In this document: piece after piece, positions 1 through 8,914 of the stretch
How the letters are laid out: each line of letters begins with the position of its first letter
How positions within the stretch are numbered: the first letter of the stretch is position 1
Assembly: GCA_964609385.1 (NCBI GenBank)
Contig: CAZSSM010000017.1
Location: forward strand, 32,255 to 96,254
DNA length: 64,000 bases
Source: CAZSSM01 sp964609385
Lineage (GTDB): Bacteria > Planctomycetota > Planctomycetia > Isosphaerales > Isosphaeraceae
Reading direction: 5' to 3'
The notes under the pieces: generated by a model
Told to the model about the DNA's origin: nothing
What the model saw: only the letters and a program-made list of their open reading frames with translations
Databases searched by the model: none
Translations under genes and position numbers: made by a program

Positions 1-1
1 A

Positions 2-808
2 CCCCGCGACGACGTCTCACGCGCCATCACCGATCGAATGGCCAAGACCCAGCACCCCAACGTTTATCTCGACCTCGCTCACCTCAATGCCGACTTTATC
101 CGGAACCGGTTCCCGGGCATCGATCGGGTCTGCCGTTGTTTTGACCTGGACATCACCCGCGATCCGATCCCAGTCCGCCCCGCCGCCCACTATTTGATTG
201 GTGGGGTCCAGGTCGATACCGACTCGCGGACCAGCGTGCCGGGCCTCTGGGCCGCAGGAGAGGCGACCTCCTCGGGACTCCACGGGGCCAACCGGCTGGC
301 CTCCAACAGTCTCTTGGAGGGGCTGGTTTTCGGGGCCCGGGCCGCCGAAGACATGCTGATCCACTTGAACGATCAGCGCGACCAACCCTTCCAGTTCTGG
401 CCGATCCGGCCCACCGCGTCAAGCACACCCAGCCCCGACGCCCCACTCGACCTGACCGATATCCGCAACTCGCTGCGATCCCTCATGTGGCGCCAGGTTG
501 GGATCCGTCGCGAGGCCGACAGACTGGCCGAGGCCGCTCGCCAGGTCGATTTTTGGTGCCGCTATGTCTTCTCTCAGTCCTTCCCAGACCCGACCGGCTG
601 GACCCTGCAGAACATGCTTACCGTAGCCCGTCTGATGATCGCCGGTGCGGCCGCTCGGACCGAATCGCGCGGCGTCCACTTCCGAACCGACCACCCCAAA
701 CCGCGATCCGAACAACTCCGGCACTGGGCCGTTCAACGAACCGAACCGGATCCCGATCCGTCCACCACGCCCAAAGGCGTCGCCCATTCAACCGCGTCCC
801 CACGCTAG
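2..808 (+). CDS. nadB: L-aspartate oxidase, C-terminal part (5' truncated by window edge)
   Basis: The reading frame is open from base 2 and ends at a TAG at 806-808, so only the last ~268 residues are present. The flavoprotein family oxidises L-aspartate to iminoaspartate with FAD, the first step of NAD synthesis. The visible part has the HPNVYLDL segment and then the FAD-contacting run GLWAAGEATSSGLHGANRLASN, which is diagnostic of the succinate dehydrogenase/NadB flavoprotein family. The helical C-terminal domain ends in RGVHFRTDHP, typical of NadB rather than of SdhA or FrdA. About 40 low-complexity residues follow that motif. The next gene, lpxA, is 340 bp away and probably separately transcribed. 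Confidence 0.9.
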   Translation, partial: PRDDVSRAITDRMAKTQHPNVYLDLAHLNADFIRNRFPGIDRVCRCFDLDITRDPIPVRPAAHYLIGGVQVDTDSRTSVPGLWAAGEATSSGLHGANRLASNSLLEGLVFGARAAEDMLIHLNDQRDQPFQFWPIRPTASSTPSPDAPLDLTDIRNSLRSLMWRQVGIRREADRLAEAARQVDFWCRYVFSQSFPDPTGWTLQNMLTVARLMIAGAAARTESRGVHFRTDHPKPRSEQLRHWAVQRTEPDPDPSTTPKGVAHSTASPR

Positions 809-1150
809 GAACCGTCTGGTCTGGGATTTCCCGGGACCCCCCAACCCCGCAGTTCGGGTTCTCGATCGGCTTCATCCACCAGCAAAGATCCGATTCGGTC
901 GTCTCAGGGCCATGCGAACCTGTGCGAAACGCCGTTGTCAATGAGCGGTCTCTTGGGTAGACCATCGCCACTCGGCTCGTCGGGACCGTCAGAGGATCTC
1001 AACGGAATCGAGGACAGCGAATCGGAAAGACTAGTGAACCGCTCGTGAATTTGCCGATAATACCATCGACACCGGTGAGTCGGTCGAAGCCACGGTGATG
1101 CTCCCAGGGACGGGGGCGATACACGCGCCGTCAGAGGAGGAGGAAGCGTG
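809..1150. other. Intergenic region before lpxA
   Basis: No gene is supported here; the short overlapping frames lack a ribosome site and any recognisable motif. A GATAAT hexamer at 1056-1061 could be a -10 element for lpxA, but no convincing -35 lies 16-18 bp upstream. A strong Shine-Dalgarno run (AGGAGGAGG, 1135-1143) precedes lpxA. Confidence 0.35.
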
Positions 1151-1993
1151 ATGTCGATGACGATGGCGAGCGCTGAGCGGATCCATCAAACCGCCGTGAT
1201 CGGCCCAGAGGTCGAACTCGCCCCCGACGTTGAAGTCGGACCGTACGCGATCCTAGAGGGTTCGGTTCGGGTCGGCTCAGGATGCCGGATCGAAGGGCAC
1301 GTTTGCCTCTCCGGCCCGCTCGAGATGGGTCGCGACAACTTCGTTGGTCACGGCGCTGTACTGGGCAAAGCGCCTCAGTCCAGGCACTACCACGGCGAAC
1401 CGACTCTACTCCGGATCGGTGACCACAATACGATTCGCGAGTTCGTCACCATCCACCGCGGGACTGTCGATGGCGGCGGTGAGACAGTGCTTGGTGACCA
1501 CAACATGGTGATGGTTAACTCCCATATTGGCCATGACGTTCGTTTGGGCGATCACTGCACTTTGGTCAATAACACCCTTCTAGCCGGACACTGCGAACTG
1601 CACGATAGCTGCATTCTCTCAGGCCACTCGGCGATCCAGCAGCGGGTCCGCATCGGCCGACTCGCCATGTTGGGAGGCAACAGCACCTCGACCAAAGACA
1701 TCCCGCCCTACGTACTCCAACAAGGACACAACTGCGTCAGCGGGCTCAATCTGGTCGGCATGCGTCGCGCAGGGTTCGCGCCCGAGGCGATCAACGCCAT
1801 GCGGATTGCCTTCAAGATCTTCTACAAAGACGTGCTGGCCACCAAAGAGGCCCTGGAGCGGATCGAGTCCGAGTTCCCCGGCATCCCCGAGATCGACGAG
1901 TTCGTCGCCTTCATCCGATCCTCCAAACTCGGTGTCAACGCCGCCCGCGACACCCTTCGAACCAATTGGCACGACACCCTCGACGAGGATTGA
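1151..1993 (+). CDS. lpxA: Acyl-ACP--UDP-N-acetylglucosamine O-acyltransferase
   Basis: This is the first enzyme of lipid A synthesis, a cytoplasmic trimer that moves a 3-hydroxyacyl chain from ACP to UDP-GlcNAc. The protein is about 280 residues, slightly longer than the ~260 usual for LpxA. The first ~190 residues are left-handed beta-helix hexapeptide repeats (for example VGPYAI, LGDHCTLV, IGRLAMLGG). The segment NSHIGHDVRLGDH carries the histidine region expected to be catalytic. The C-terminal ~90 residues are the helical ACP-binding domain. I chose ATG 1151 behind AGGAGGAGG; a GTG at 1148 is directly in front of it. Its presence supports a lipid A-type outer membrane, as known for planctomycetes. 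No other lpx gene lies in the window. Confidence 0.93.
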   Translation: MSMTMASAERIHQTAVIGPEVELAPDVEVGPYAILEGSVRVGSGCRIEGHVCLSGPLEMGRDNFVGHGAVLGKAPQSRHYHGEPTLLRIGDHNTIREFVTIHRGTVDGGGETVLGDHNMVMVNSHIGHDVRLGDHCTLVNNTLLAGHCELHDSCILSGHSAIQQRVRIGRLAMLGGNSTSTKDIPPYVLQQGHNCVSGLNLVGMRRAGFAPEAINAMRIAFKIFYKDVLATKEALERIESEFPGIPEIDEFVAFIRSSKLGVNAARDTLRTNWHDTLDED

Positions 1994-2181
1994 TACACCA
2001 GCAAACCTCCGAGGCGTAGTCTTGTCTTACCCCATCGAGCAGATCGTTTTCATCGTACTTCCAAACGACCTCGATAATGCCTGGACAGGACATTTCGTCC
2101 CGTCTAGGCATACATCACAATATATTACATGAAGTCCACTAATATCGTTTAAAGACTCACCAATCCATCCTTGCGATACCG

Positions 2182-3912
2182 TCAGAGCGGATGGGTCTTT
2201 CCCTCAGGCCATGTGAGTTCGACGCCCTGATCTCGGAGCCGGCCCTGGAACTGCTCGAGGAATTTCGTTGAGCGGAGGACAGAGCAGGGAGGCTGATCGA
2301 CCTCCAGGCAGAACGCAGCCAAAGCGCCGGCCGCCTCGCCGATCGACCATTCGACTGGGTGCAAGCGGTAGCAACCGTTGGTCACGTGAGTGGTTCCAAT
2401 ATTCTTGCAAGCCGGGATCAGATTCTCGACCCGGATCGGCACAAGAGCACCCAGCGGGATCTGAAACGGCAACGAACTGAAGTCGATGTAGTTGTCGCCG
2501 CCGGTGCTGGGATGCAGATCGATCCGATAGGCGCCGACGCCGATGCTGTCGGGAAACAGCTCGGAGCTGACGGAGGCATCGGGGCCGAGCCCTAGGATCA
2601 TCCTCCGCGCGTCGAGCCCGACATGCCACTCGGTGACGGTGAACTCGGCACGGATCCGTCGCGACTCCCGGACGTAGACCTCCTTGGCCAAGCCGTCGTG
2701 GGTCCCAACTAGGTCGGGGCGAAGTCGGAGTTCCGGCCAACCCGTCCCGCCGTCCTCTCGAGGCGCTTCGGTCTGCAACCAATAGAGCATCGAGAGGCTG
2801 AGCTGCTTGGCCTGCGCGATGTGTTTGTTGGCCGTTTGCTGGTCGACACCGACCAACGGACCCAGCCAGTAATCGTTCTGCGGCCAATTGATCAACGAGA
2901 TTCCACCAGCATATGTGCCCGGTTCGAACTTGAGCGGATCGATGATCCGTCGATAGCGCCAGAATCCCTCTCCGGGCGAGCGGGGATCGAAGCTCGCTGT
3001 CCTTGGCCTCAGCGTTGGCGGATGGCTGTAGGTCCAACTCAACAGGGGGCCCGGCCAGGCCGGCTCGAGCGCTGGTTGGTAGTTCCTCCAGAAGTCATAG
3101 CCTTCAGGACGATCGATCACATGGGACTCGCCGGGACGGAACTCAACGGCGAAGCAGGCCGTCAACGCCTGCTGGTTGAGCGCGTCGGCCTGGTCGGCGG
3201 CGTGCGGCTCGTTTGTCTCGTCGCGACCCTCCGCACCCACAACGTGCTCGACCCCGGCCATCGGCAAGAGATCGCCCAGTTCGGTCGCGTCCAGGATATA
3301 CGGGGCCCGTAGTGTTCGACGCGTTCCTGTCCGCGCTTCACGGACCACCAACGCCAAGACTCGATCGCCTTGGACCTCTACCTCAATCGGTTCGTGCTCC
3401 TCCAGCAGGCTCAAGCGACCACTAGAGAGATGCGGTGCCATAAGACTGCGAAGCGCCGCCAACGCGGCACGGGGCTCGTGGCAAAGTCTCGAGACCGAAC
3501 CATTGCCCGGATTCAAAGTGGAATCGGCTCGGGCTTCCTGGCTCAGTCGATAGAACCGGCGATAATGCTCGCGAATCGTTCGGCGGAGTCGACGGTAGGA
3601 ACGATTGGTCCCGAACTGTTCGATCCAGGGATGTTCATCCGGAGGAACAGCTTGCGTGGTCAATTGACCACCAATCCAGTCATAAGCTGCGACGAGCACA
3701 ACGTGACGGTCGGCGCGCAATGCCGCCAAAGCGGCCGCACAGCCACCCAAGCTCGCCCCCGCGACCACCACATCGGCGGCGATCTCATCGGGACCGAGGT
3801 GGCCGTCCGCGGCCAGCCTAGATCCCCGCACCACGCTCCCCACCCCATGGGGCAACGACATTGACCCTATCCACGGTGCCAATCCCGTTCCAAGAAAGAC
3901 ACGTCGTCGCAT
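2182..3912 (-). CDS. Secreted FAD-dependent oxidoreductase (FAD-binding dehydrogenase family)
   Basis: This is a 576-residue protein starting MRRRVFLGTGLAPW, which resembles a twin-arginine (Tat) signal and suggests a folded, cofactor-loaded protein exported to the periplasm. The dinucleotide fold follows immediately (ADVVVAGASLGGCAAALAAL, with the GxSxGG variant of the GxGxxG loop), then YDWIGGQLT and later IRVENLIPACKNIGTTHVTNGCYRLHPVEWSIGEAAGALAAF. The last segment is the conserved FAD-contacting end of the FAD_oxidored family (PF12831), common in planctomycetes. The substrate cannot be told from sequence. ATG 3912 is preferred over ATG 3927 because GGAGG lies 8 bases before it. The gene converges on lpxA with a 188-bp gap that holds no clear terminator. 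Confidence 0.85.
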   Translation of the reverse strand: MRRRVFLGTGLAPWIGSMSLPHGVGSVVRGSRLAADGHLGPDEIAADVVVAGASLGGCAAALAALRADRHVVLVAAYDWIGGQLTTQAVPPDEHPWIEQFGTNRSYRRLRRTIREHYRRFYRLSQEARADSTLNPGNGSVSRLCHEPRAALAALRSLMAPHLSSGRLSLLEEHEPIEVEVQGDRVLALVVREARTGTRRTLRAPYILDATELGDLLPMAGVEHVVGAEGRDETNEPHAADQADALNQQALTACFAVEFRPGESHVIDRPEGYDFWRNYQPALEPAWPGPLLSWTYSHPPTLRPRTASFDPRSPGEGFWRYRRIIDPLKFEPGTYAGGISLINWPQNDYWLGPLVGVDQQTANKHIAQAKQLSLSMLYWLQTEAPREDGGTGWPELRLRPDLVGTHDGLAKEVYVRESRRIRAEFTVTEWHVGLDARRMILGLGPDASVSSELFPDSIGVGAYRIDLHPSTGGDNYIDFSSLPFQIPLGALVPIRVENLIPACKNIGTTHVTNGCYRLHPVEWSIGEAAGALAAFCLEVDQPPCSVLRSTKFLEQFQGRLRDQGVELTWPEGKTHPL

Positions 3913-4435
3913 AGCGCAACCCTCCATTCATCTCGAGGTCTTTTCGGCACCCTGACCTCGTTCGCAGTTCCAGATCTGAACAATAACCCAGCCGCAACGC
4001 ACGAACCATCACCACACTCAGCGCATCGATCCGTAACCGAACAATCACTCTGAGCCCCTCCTTGACGATTCCGTCCAACTCACCACTTTCGTCAGACGTC
4101 GATCGCGAAATCGAAGTAAAGTCGGATCGAAAAGTAGCCCCCTGATCTTGTACAATAGCTGTCGCGCCTGGTACGTTATTAGGCGCAAGCCGTGCAATCT
4201 CTGACTCGGGGTATTCGTTCGGGACGGCTCGCCTCCCTTTGGGTCGACTCGTTGGGAATCGATCACGGACGAACGATTGATTGATCCAAGGTCGGCACTC
4301 AGAATTCGCTCACAGATCGCACAGATCGCAAAGTCATTGTGGACCGGCCGGACCACGCTGGTTCGAGCCACAGACGGGGGGTCTTCAGTGCGGAAGGCCA
4401 CGTGACCCACACCCACAGAGATGAAGGAGTCTCGC
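3913..4435. other. Divergent intergenic region
   Basis: No coding gene is supported. The region separates a minus-strand oxidoreductase from a plus-strand kinase. Visible elements are TTGTACAA (4148-4155, a palindrome containing TACAAT, a possible -10 for the kinase without a matching -35), an inverted repeat GCGCCT/AGGCGC (4164-4169 and 4181-4186, loop 11), and a tandem 9-mer CACAGATCG (4311-4319 and 4320-4328). Confidence 0.35.
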
Positions 4436-5461
4436 ATGGATGATCGGCTTCCAAGCAGTGCGTCCCTCGCGCTACTTACCGATTTGGAGCGGACCAGCCG
4501 TACGCCTCGCCTCGCTGGCTCGACACGAACCACACGATCACGCCCTTTCAGTCGGCCACCCCAACGTCGCCTGCTGACCCCTGTCCAAGAAGGTTGGTCC
4601 GATCAGTCGAACGCTGAAACCTCGGAGCCATGCGGCGAGCGGCTCGACGACAACGACCCCGAGAATCGCGCCTACGCCCCGCGAACCCCTTCGGAATTGA
4701 TTGGGGAATCGCTTCACGTCCTCATCCATAAAAGCCGGAACATCCTTCAACGTGGTCAATCGAGCCTCGAGTTGCTCCGCTTCGAGTTAGGCCCAGCGTC
4801 GAGGTCCCGCGAGGTCGACGACCTCCTCAGTCGTCTCAACGCCGCGCACGATGACTGGATCTCTCTGATCGACCAACTCCGCGACTTCCTCGAGCCGATC
4901 GAAGCTCGTCCGATCTCCTGTCGACCCGTCGCACTGTTCTTGGCGACCTGGGAGGATTTGTTCCATGGTCACGCCGACCGGATCCATGTGACGCCCCGAG
5001 AGGCCGCATCCTGGTCCTGTTGGGCCGATCCCGAACTCCTTGAGCAATGCTTCACACAGATCCTGATCAATGCCGCTGAGGCGGTCGATGATCTGCCATG
5101 CGTCGATCTGGAGGTCTACGGCGCTGATGACAACGGCAACGAGACCAGCGGGCCAAACATGTCCTGGATCGAACTGACCATCCGCGATCACGGACCCGGC
5201 CCGACCGCCGATCTCGACCTTCAAATCGCCGATCCCTCACGGCTCTGCGAACCGTTCGTCACAACCAAACGCTCCCGTCTCGGGGTCGGCCTGACTATCG
5301 CTCGGCGCGTCCTGGAATCGTTCGGAGGATCGCTTACGATCCGATATGCCAGCCACGCTGAGTCGGCCGATTCGAACTCTCATGCTTCGCCTGATTCACG
5401 TTTCCCGACCGATCGTTCCGGACTCGAACTGACCCTTCGTTTACCACGGAGTCCTCGATGA
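4436..5461 (+). CDS. Soluble sensor histidine kinase paired with ANTAR regulator
   Basis: This 341-residue protein has no membrane segment or signal peptide. The dimerisation/phosphoacceptor helix is around residue 98 (LIHKSRNILQRG). The ATPase core has an N-box (QILINAAEAVDD, near residue 212), a G1 box (IRDHGPGP), an F-type region (CEPFVTTKRSRLGVGLTIARRVL) and a final GGSLTIRY strand. The first ~75 residues are polar and look disordered, so the input signal is not obvious. ATG 4436 is preferred because AAGGAG (4424-4429) precedes it by 6 bases. The stop codon overlaps the start of the response regulator (ATGA, 5458-5461), so the pair is translationally coupled. Kinase plus ANTAR regulator resembles PdtaS/PdtaR-like systems, which act on transcript elongation (inference from family). 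Confidence 0.88.
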   Translation: MDDRLPSSASLALLTDLERTSRTPRLAGSTRTTRSRPFSRPPQRRLLTPVQEGWSDQSNAETSEPCGERLDDNDPENRAYAPRTPSELIGESLHVLIHKSRNILQRGQSSLELLRFELGPASRSREVDDLLSRLNAAHDDWISLIDQLRDFLEPIEARPISCRPVALFLATWEDLFHGHADRIHVTPREAASWSCWADPELLEQCFTQILINAAEAVDDLPCVDLEVYGADDNGNETSGPNMSWIELTIRDHGPGPTADLDLQIADPSRLCEPFVTTKRSRLGVGLTIARRVLESFGGSLTIRYASHAESADSNSHASPDSRFPTDRSGLELTLRLPRSPR

Positions 5462-6045
5462 ACACGACGCTCCGCATCGCCGTGGCGGATGACGAACCCG
5501 TGATGATCGAGTTCTACCGCAAGATCCTCCATCACATGGGACACGAGGTCATCTCCGAGTCCAACTCGGGTGCCGACCTGATCAAGGCCTGCCTGGATGA
5601 GCGGCCCGACCTGGTCATCACTGACATTCAGATGCCTGTCGACGGCCTGGAGGCCACCCGCGAGATCCACGCCGTCTCCACCGTTCCGGTCATCTTGGTG
5701 ACCGCCTACTCGAGCCGAAAGTTGATCGAGCAAGCCAAACGCGTGAACGTCTTGGCCTATCTTATCAAGCCGATCACGCGCGGACACCTGGAAGCGGCCA
5801 TTGAGGTCGCCATGTCTTGGTACGAAACGGCCGAGCAATACCGCCGGGCTTTAGAAGATCGCAAGTACATCGATCGCGCCAAAGGAATCCTCATGCATCG
5901 ATACCAATGGCCCGAAGCTCAGGCGTTCCAGCAACTCCGTAAGCGTAGCCAAGACCTGGGAATCCCCATGGTTGAACTTGCTCAGTCGATTATCCGCGCT
6001 GATGACCTCTTCTCAGAGATCGCCACGACCGGCGCGACCGGCTGA
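5458..6045 (+). CDS. Response regulator with C-terminal ANTAR (RNA-binding antiterminator) domain
   Basis: This is a 195-residue two-domain protein. The receiver domain (residues ~5-120) has the acidic pair in VADDEP, the phosphoacceptor Asp in LVITDIQMP, a Thr in VTAYSS and the Lys in LIKPI. Residues ~130-188 (RKYIDRAKGILMHRY to VELAQSII) are an ANTAR domain, with the conserved AKGILM core and downstream Ala/aromatic positions. ANTAR proteins bind paired RNA stem-loops in leaders and prevent termination once phosphorylated. The gene overlaps its kinase by four bases. Which transcripts it controls is unknown. The stem-loop just downstream (6067-6120) and leaders elsewhere in the genome are candidates to test. 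Confidence 0.92.
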   Translation: MNTTLRIAVADDEPVMIEFYRKILHHMGHEVISESNSGADLIKACLDERPDLVITDIQMPVDGLEATREIHAVSTVPVILVTAYSSRKLIEQAKRVNVLAYLIKPITRGHLEAAIEVAMSWYETAEQYRRALEDRKYIDRAKGILMHRYQWPEAQAFQQLRKRSQDLGIPMVELAQSIIRADDLFSEIATTGATG

Positions 6046-6066
6046 TCGAAAAGGGGCTACGATCAC

Positions 6067-6120
6067 TCACAACTGTCGGGGATCCGGACGATGCAATGGA
6101 GCGGAGTCCGACAGTCGTGA
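6067..6120 (+). promoter_or_regulatory. Long inverted repeat downstream of the ANTAR regulator
   Basis: TCAC-A-ACTGTCGG (6067-6079) pairs with CCGACAGT-C-GTGA (6108-6120): 12 base pairs with one A/C mismatch around a 28-nt loop. It starts 21 bases after the regulator stop codon. There is no U-run after it, so it is not a standard intrinsic terminator. It could be an mRNA-stabilising or Rho-related 3' structure, or an RNA target. The pairing is seen directly; the role is inference. Confidence 0.5.
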
Positions 6121-6287
6121 ACATGATAGGCGATGGGCTCGTTTCACAGAGGACGAACCGAAGTCGCCTCAAAAAGACTAAACGCAAATTCGGTTCGGGA
6201 GACGACACCTGAATTACGTTGGGTCGAAACTTCTTCCGAATCCTCGAGAGACGTTTGGATTGGACTTCCACAAGAACCTCGCCTGTT

Positions 6288-6293
6288 TATAAT
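6288..6293 (+). promoter_or_regulatory. Possible -10 element for the RTX gene, in a 360-bp intergenic region
   Basis: The stretch from 6046 to 6405 has no supportable gene. A consensus TATAAT lies at 6288-6293, about 110 bases before the RTX start. The best upstream hexamer (TTGGAC, 6260-6265) is 22 bp away, too far for a normal sigma-70 promoter, so only the -10 is convincing. Confidence 0.35.
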
Positions 6294-6405
6294 TCAGCCG
6301 CCTAGTGGCACGGAAGCCGACGCGGTCCCATAGCGCGGAAATCAAAGCGCGGAATGCGTCGGACTTGGTTCGACCCGACTTCGACGATGCATCCGGGAGG
6401 ATCCG

Positions 6406-8298
6406 ATGCACTCACAACGACGCACTTCTCATGCGCCTGTTACTGCCCACCGCTCGATCCGCCGACGCGCCCTAATCGCCCCCGAGGTCCTTGAGCACCG
6501 GACGCTGCTCGATGCCGGCGCTGCTTACATGATCGACGGCACCTTGTTCATCGAGGGAACCACCGGCAACGACTCAGTCACACTTATTGCGACGGCCCCA
6601 GAAGATGGCTGGATTCAAGTCGACTTTGGATCCGATGGCACCATCGAGGACCAGTTCAGCCTACCAACTCCGCCCCCTGGGGTCGACCAAACCGACTACT
6701 CCATGATCGACATCGACCTGGGTGACGGCGACGACGCGTTGACGATCGAGTACACCCGCTCGACCCGAAGTGATTCAGGGGTCTTCGACGCCAAGGTGGA
6801 TCTGGGTGACGGCGATGACACCGTTAGCGCCGGCGAGGCCTCGATCACCGTCGACGGCGGTGCTGGTGATGACTCCATTCAGGGTTCTACCGCCGCCGAC
6901 TCCCTCATGGGGGGCGCTGGCGACGACACGATTCAAGCCGAAGGCGGGCGAGATTTCATCAATGCCGGCCAAGGCAATGACGTTGTTCGTGGCGGTGACG
7001 ACGCCGACCAAATCTTCGGTGGCGAGGACGACGATTTCCTCTGGGGACAGGGCGGCGACGACACCATCTATGGGCAGCGTGGCGATGATACCCTCGACGG
7101 GTCACTACAAAACGACATGCTCATCGGTAACGCCGGTGACGACCTGATCATCGGCTGGTTTGGCGATGACGAAATCGAAGGCGGCGCTGGCTCCGACTCC
7201 ATCGAAGGGGGATCCGGTCGCGATTCGATAGCCGGCGGCGAAGGCGACGACACCCTTCGCGGCGGTGAGGATGACGACCTGCTCTTCGGTTTCGGGGATG
7301 ACGATGAACTCTACGGCGACAACGGAGACGACACCCTTCGCGGTGGACTGGGGGATGATTTCCTTTGGGGTGGCCACGACGAAGACCTGATCGCTGGTGC
7401 TCAAGGCGATGACACGCTCGATGGTTCCGTCGGGGATGACACCCTTCGCGGTCAAGAAGGCGACGATCTGCTGATCGGCTGGGCCGGCAACGACATGATC
7501 GCTGGTGATCTTGGCCACGACATGATCGAGGGCAATGGCGGCAACGATACGATCACCGGAGACGACGGCGACGATACCGTCCACGCCGGAACGGGCGCTG
7601 ATATCGTCGAAGGTAACGCAGGCAATGACAACCTTCTGGGTCAGGACGGCTCCGATACCATCGATGCCGGGGACGGCGACGACACCGTGGAAGGCAACCA
7701 GGGTCCGGACGTCATCGACGGCGGCGTTGGTGACGACGACCTGAGCGGTGGCCGAGGACCGGATACGATCGACGCCGGGGCCGGACACGATACCGTCATG
7801 GGTAATGAGGGCTTCGACTCGGTCGTGGGCGGTCCTGGCAACGATGAGATCGCCGGAGGCAACCAGCGCGACACGCTCCGAGGTGGTGGCGGCGACGACG
7901 TCATCGAAGGGGGACGCGGGAGCGATGAGATCTACGGCGGCCAGGGCGACGACAACCTCTTCGGTGGTCTCGACAAGAACACGATCGTGGGGGGACCTGG
8001 CGCGGACGTCTACCACATCTTCGGTGACGTTAACGCCAACGCCCACAGCCGCGAACGCGTCGACGTCATGCTCCGCCAAGATCGTCGCGATGACGCCCAG
8101 GTGGTTGCTATCGACCTGATCACCACCGATGTCGACGACGAGCTGATGCTCATGGCTCTGGCCGGTCAGGACACTGTCGACGCCATTGGCCTGATTGACA
8201 TTGGTGGCATCCTCGATGGGGGTGACGACGAGGACGATCTGAACCTGATTGGTGCGGCCAGCACCGAGGACTTCGACGTCATCAATTTCGAGGTCTGA
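6406..8298 (+). CDS. RTX (haemolysin-type calcium-binding repeat) surface protein
   Basis: This is a 630-residue acidic protein. The N-terminus is basic and then carries APEVLEHRTLLDAG, matching an LExRxxL motif that recurs near the start of large secreted planctomycete proteins (compare LEDRVML in the gene ending at 10477). From about residue 110 to 535 it is almost entirely nonapeptide RTX repeats of the GGxGxDxLx type (for example GGAGDDTIQ, GQRGDDTLDG). These fold into a calcium-bound parallel beta-roll outside the cell. The last ~95 residues are a non-repeat cap, ending FDVINFEV. A good ribosome site (GGGAGG) precedes ATG 6406. No type I secretion genes are in the window, so the export route is unknown. 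It is probably an adhesin or matrix protein (inference). Confidence 0.88.
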   Translation: MHSQRRTSHAPVTAHRSIRRRALIAPEVLEHRTLLDAGAAYMIDGTLFIEGTTGNDSVTLIATAPEDGWIQVDFGSDGTIEDQFSLPTPPPGVDQTDYSMIDIDLGDGDDALTIEYTRSTRSDSGVFDAKVDLGDGDDTVSAGEASITVDGGAGDDSIQGSTAADSLMGGAGDDTIQAEGGRDFINAGQGNDVVRGGDDADQIFGGEDDDFLWGQGGDDTIYGQRGDDTLDGSLQNDMLIGNAGDDLIIGWFGDDEIEGGAGSDSIEGGSGRDSIAGGEGDDTLRGGEDDDLLFGFGDDDELYGDNGDDTLRGGLGDDFLWGGHDEDLIAGAQGDDTLDGSVGDDTLRGQEGDDLLIGWAGNDMIAGDLGHDMIEGNGGNDTITGDDGDDTVHAGTGADIVEGNAGNDNLLGQDGSDTIDAGDGDDTVEGNQGPDVIDGGVGDDDLSGGRGPDTIDAGAGHDTVMGNEGFDSVVGGPGNDEIAGGNQRDTLRGGGGDDVIEGGRGSDEIYGGQGDDNLFGGLDKNTIVGGPGADVYHIFGDVNANAHSRERVDVMLRQDRRDDAQVVAIDLITTDVDDELMLMALAGQDTVDAIGLIDIGGILDGGDDEDDLNLIGAASTEDFDVINFEV

Positions 8299-8372
8299 TT
8301 GGGACCGAAATGATTTCAAGTGCGTTACAAGCAACTTATTTTTGGTCGTGACAGCTACACTTATCGTCACTC

Positions 8373-8407
8373 CGAGGGCTCGCCTGATGGCGAGCCCTCG
8401 ATTTTTT
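8373..8407 (+). terminator. Rho-independent terminator of the RTX gene
   Basis: A perfect 12-bp GC-rich stem (CGAGGGCTCGCC, 8373-8384, with GGCGAGCCCTCG, 8389-8400) closes a TGAT loop and is followed by ATTTTTT (8401-8407). It lies 75 bases after the RTX stop codon and points in the plus direction. Confidence 0.95.
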
Positions 8408-8423
8408 CCAGTCCGGTTTCTGC

Positions 8424-8681
8424 TCATATTTGCGGGTCGGACGTCTCACCGTACTCCGCGTTCTCCTCGACGGCGGGAGTCGGCTCGGGGATGCTCTGTT
8501 CGTCGTTCCCATCGACCTGGCCGTTTGAGCTGGTCTCGATCGGCTCCTCATCGACGGGGATGGCAACGTCCTCGGGCGGAAGCGTTGAGTCGCCACATCC
8601 GATCATTGCATTCAGAACCAACGAGACGGCGAGCAACAAGCTGGCCATAACGATCCGATCTGAGCACACTTGAACCCTCAT
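8424..8681 (-). CDS. Small putative lipoprotein
   Basis: This is an 85-residue protein beginning MRVQVCSDRIVMASLLLAVS. A hydrophobic signal segment ends in LNAMIGCGD, a plausible lipobox (MIG|C) near residue 29. The mature part is very acidic and rich in Pro, Glu and Ser, with no recognisable domain. ATG 8681 is supported by a GGAGAGG ribosome site. It converges on the RTX gene, whose terminator sits just past its stop codon. Lipid attachment is inferred from the signal; function is unknown. Confidence 0.6.
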   Translation of the reverse strand: MRVQVCSDRIVMASLLLAVSLVLNAMIGCGDSTLPPEDVAIPVDEEPIETSSNGQVDGNDEQSIPEPTPAVEENAEYGETSDPQI

Positions 8682-8914
8682 GAATGACCTCTCCTCGATG
8701 CTGGGGGGGCGGCCCCGCTGCCAATCGGTCAAAGCGCTGGGCGGCGGGCATTGGAACGGGCCTCGGTCGTAGGTCCGAGGCTGCCTATGATAAGTCGAGG
8801 AGAGCCGGCCGGGCGATCGCGAATCGCCTAGGCAACCAGTCGGAGTCGGTACTCGCGGCTCAACCACAAACTTCGCCGATTGACAGTCGCGTGACCAACC
8901 ACGTTGAGGGAATC

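Noticed and set aside
7105..8427. 440-residue open frame antisense to the RTX gene
   Set aside because: It mirrors the GC-rich 27-bp RTX repeat in another frame; the protein is a monotonous V/I/A/D pattern without motifs or a ribosome site.
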